Assembly: GCA_014529385.2 (NCBI GenBank)
Contig: CM043942.1
Span: 50,170,274 to 50,217,773, forward strand
DNA from: Adiantum capillus-veneris
Lineage: Eukaryota; Streptophyta; Polypodiopsida; Polypodiales; Pteridaceae
DNA: 47,500 bases
Reading direction: 5' to 3'
Every line of letters begins with the position of its first letter. Position 1 is the first letter of the stretch. Under the pieces are notes generated by a model, which worked only from the letters and a program-made list of their open reading frames with translations, searched no databases and had not been told where the DNA came from. Both the position numbers and the translations under genes were made by a program. This document shows positions 44,551 through 47,500 of this stretch, piece by piece.

Positions 44551-44775
44551 TGTTTGTGGACATCCATCATTCACTTGCTGCCCTCTCGACCTTTCTCCCT
44601 GACCTCTTAATCCCCAATCTTAGGGAATGTATATATAAAGCCTTATACTCACAAAAACAAGATAAAAAAGTAAAAGAGCAAGAGCCATAACACAAATCAT
44701 AAAAACAAATTATGCACAAGAACACAACCCTTGTAATATTTGCACTCTAACCATCATCTATTTGCGTGTACAGAT
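44551..44775 (+). promoter_or_regulatory. Promoter-like region before the accessory ORF of element A
   Basis: TATATATAAAG lies at about 44630-44640, about 140 bases upstream of the ATG at 44776. The leader is A-rich and ends TTTGCGTGTACAG, which has the form of a plant 3' splice site, 2 bases before the ATG. Both are sequence patterns only; either a separate transcript or a spliced one could express the ORF. Confidence 0.4.
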
Positions 44776-45198
44776 ATGGCTAGTACGCTAGAGTCATCCA
44801 CTCCTGCCTTGGGTGAGAGGTACCCTCATTACTTTTCACAAATATTTCACATGGTCTTTCCAGTGCTTGCATGTGAATGGGATTTGATAGGTACGCTAGC
44901 ATGTGAGAGGAATTTTGAGGAGTTAGAATGGTTGATACGTCTCTTGACCACGTCTGATCCATACTTAGTAGAGAGCGTTTCTCCCATTGCACAAGCCTAC
45001 CCTTTTGACCAAGATGACTATAGGCGTCTAGTGACCTTCTTAGTAAACATGGGCACCTATGATGAAGAAGAAAATTTACACGACTACACGGATGGCACAT
45101 ATGGTCTCATGGATAATGACTTTGTTTATCTTGACGACGAGGATAGGGGTTTAGCCTTAGGGTTTTCCCCCAACCTCTACAATATCCTATTCCCTTGA
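44776..45198 (+). CDS. Accessory ORF of element A, unknown function
   Basis: Begins at ATG 44776 (MASTLESSTPALGERYPHYF) and ends at TGA 45196-45198, 140 residues without interruption although much of this element is broken. The protein is acidic with a hydrophobic middle (IFHMVFPVLACEWDLIG) and a Glu/Asp-rich end (DEEENLHDYTDGTYG, DDEDRGLALGFS). No signal peptide, convincing membrane span, zinc motif or known family seen, so it is not clearly env-like. The older family A fragment at 6358-7990 ends before the corresponding place, so conservation cannot be judged here. Confidence 0.55.
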   Translation: MASTLESSTPALGERYPHYFSQIFHMVFPVLACEWDLIGTLACERNFEELEWLIRLLTTSDPYLVESVSPIAQAYPFDQDDYRRLVTFLVNMGTYDEEENLHDYTDGTYGLMDNDFVYLDDEDRGLALGFSPNLYNILFP

Positions 45199-45204
45199 CT
45201 CTCT

Positions 45205-46555
45205 AGGGGGAGTGCAAATAATTAGGTTAGGGTTCCTTATGTTTTTTGTTGTGTTCAATAAGTGTTGGTACCTTTTTCCACTAATGTGCCTCCTGGAGGT
45301 ATTCCTTTTGTTTCCTAGTGTGTACATGAGCGTGTTGCTATTGGTAGGATTTGGACCTTCATGGAATCTTTATCTCGACTCACTCTTCAAATCAAGCGCG
45401 ACCATCGACACAAACAGGTGTTTCTTGTCCATTAGCATTGCCCCTTATCTTTTTTGCATCTATGATTGTCTGCTTTAATTGTGATTGGTAGCCTAGTATT
45501 CACCGCATTTGCTTAGTATCAAACATTTAATTCAATGTAATTTTTTGTCATAATCACTTGTCTAGGTTTAAAAATCAAGCAGTCCGACTAAGCTACTGTG
45601 ACCAAGTTAGGTGTTAGAAATCTTCTCTTAATACCATGGGGAATGCCTTCCTAATAATCAATGGTTACTTAGGTTCTTAATCCGATTTAGGTAGCATTGT
45701 GTGAAATGTACTAGGGCTTTCTAGTGGGCTTGACCCTATTGACCTTTAGCTTAAGTATTATAAAGGGAGTTAATTAGTGTGATGAGCCTGGGGAGGTGTA
45801 TCAGTGTTATATGACCCCCCAAAGTTACAAAATTAAAATGCTGAAAATGAACAAACAAAAAATCAAAATGCCACACTGTAAAATCTTAAGCTGGAAGAGA
45901 AATCTCAGCTTGATTTGGTACTTCACTCACATGTATTGCCTATGGTACTAGAGCCCTAGAGGTTCCCAGTGTGGGCGCTTTTCCTTGAAAAGCAAAAAAC
46001 CCAAGACATACAAAATAAGAAAACACATCAAATTGAATCACTGTGAAAAGACTTTGGGGGGTCAAATAAAAGTAATCAGTCAGGCGATGATTTCATGAGA
46101 AATTCCTTTTATGGTAGCTTAACTACAAGGTCTTCTAGATATAGCCTCTAGTCAGCCCTCGAACATGAATACTTGGCTCTCGCAATTAAACAACTTAATT
46201 GACCACAGAAAATTAAGAAGCTTACCCATGGTATTAATATTCGATCTCTAGTGCCTTTCGACCGTCAAATTAGCGACCCCAGACTTGTTTAATTTTTTAC
46301 CTTTACATGTGTTTATGCATTTGATTACATTGCAATCTAATGTTCATTGCTGACAAATTATTTGAAATTCTTTTACCAATCAATTTGTCTACCTAAAATT
46401 GCATATGCTTTTTACTCACTTATGAGAATGCAATTACTGTGCCAATGTTGTTTGATTTTGCAGTGACTGAAGAAGGCTAAGGACATTCATCTCAAATGCT
46501 CTTCCACCTCAACGAACGAGCTTCAACTCAATAGCTTCCGAGGATGGAATCTACA
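45205..46555 (+). other. 3' non-coding region of element A
   Basis: Begins with another purine tract (AGGGGGAG followed by TGCAAATAATTAGG, 45205-45212) seven bases after the accessory ORF. From about 45478 on it is shared with the inverted fragment at 6913-7990, including CTTGTCTAGGTTTAA, CTAGTGGGCTTGACCC-like and GACCCCCCAAAGT phrases. The short open frame 45212-45478 has no coding signature. Conservation of this block between two family members suggests it is an integral part of the family. Confidence 0.65.
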
Positions 46556-46557
46556 TC

Positions 46558-46568
46558 AGGAAGGGGGG
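46558..46568 (+). other. Polypurine tract of element A
   Basis: AGGAAGGGGGG, two bases before the TGTTAACCC of the 3' LTR; the corresponding position of the inverted copy reads AGGAAGCGGGG. Confidence 0.9.
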
Positions 46569-46570
46569 CA

Positions 46571-47225
<655 letters not shown>

Positions 47226-47500
47226 CTATCCCTGTTGCTTGTAATGGCTCCTGCTTGTGATTGGCTAGGCCTGGAGGGGTCCAATGAGCTTCAAGCATGA
47301 GCTACAAGGGGGGGTCGACCCAAGCAGGCTATGGGAGTGCTTAGGGGGTATACTCACCCACACACACTCACAAACACTCTCATTGTGTACTATGCAAAGT
47401 GCAAGAGCTGCCTCTCTTTCTCCAAGCAAGTAGAGGTTGAGAGCCTACACCAACACTCTTGGCTATGGAGTGCAAATCCATCCAAGAGCCATGCTTCAAT
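47226..47500 (+). repeat. 3' LTR of element B, second part
   Basis: Starts with the right CTATC copy (47226-47230) and continues CCTGTTGCTTGTAATGGCTC, the reverse complement of 15942 downward. It matches that LTR to the window end, where about 570 bases of the 1607-bp LTR remain outside. Confidence 0.95.

Noticed and set aside
44776-45198. Envelope-like gene
   Set aside because: No signal peptide, clear membrane span, Cys pattern or coiled coil; position downstream of integrase alone is not enough.

Overview
The window is repeat-dominated nuclear DNA of a land plant. It holds several Ty3/gypsy LTR retrotransposons (one with an integrase C-terminal chromodomain-like segment), one CACTA-type transposon end, plant-type primer-binding sites (tRNA-Asp and tRNA-Met complements) and long TA, GA and TG microsatellites. 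I found no intact host gene, no tRNA or rRNA gene, and nothing bacterial or organellar. The species cannot be named from this sequence; the density of dinucleotide arrays recalls very large plant genomes, but that is a weak impression.

Layout. 1-502: AT-rich DNA with a hairpin and a CACTA end. 503-5165 (+): element D, a broken Ty3/gypsy element (gag end, protease, RT, RNase H, integrase), with a polypurine tract and the start of its 3' LTR at 5166. 6358-7990 (-): the 3' end of a second copy of family A. 8622-9537: a decayed unrecognised coding region. 9538-15101: mostly featureless DNA with two short tandem repeats and a purine-rich stem-loop. 15102-16721 (-): primer-binding site plus full-length LTR of family B. 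17502-18160: compound TA/GA microsatellite. About 18170-25290 (-): element C, with a 3' LTR and zinc-knuckle, protease and second protease-like coding but no RT, RNase H or integrase. 25290-27480: AT-rich and GA-rich simple sequence. 27480-33664 plus 47226-47500 (+): element B, a chromovirus-like element whose 3' LTR is split by element A. 33665-47225 (+): element A, 13.6 kb, with both LTRs, PBS, polypurine tract and an exact 5-bp target duplication (CTATC).

The most unusual biology is shared by A and C. Both carry a second retropepsin-like domain (PR2). In A it is fused downstream of integrase; in C it follows the first protease directly because pol is absent. PR2 keeps the retropepsin fold signatures but its catalytic D-T-G reads D-T-R in A and D-T-N in C. 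A also has a 141-codon accessory ORF with its own TATA-like box, placed between purine tracts that resemble the element's true polypurine tract.

History readable from the sequence: A inserted into an existing B LTR, and the unoccupied version of the target site survives in the inverted B LTR at 15942-15946. The coding regions of A, B, C and D are all disrupted, so autonomous activity of these copies is unlikely. C may have depended on an A-like partner; that is inference.
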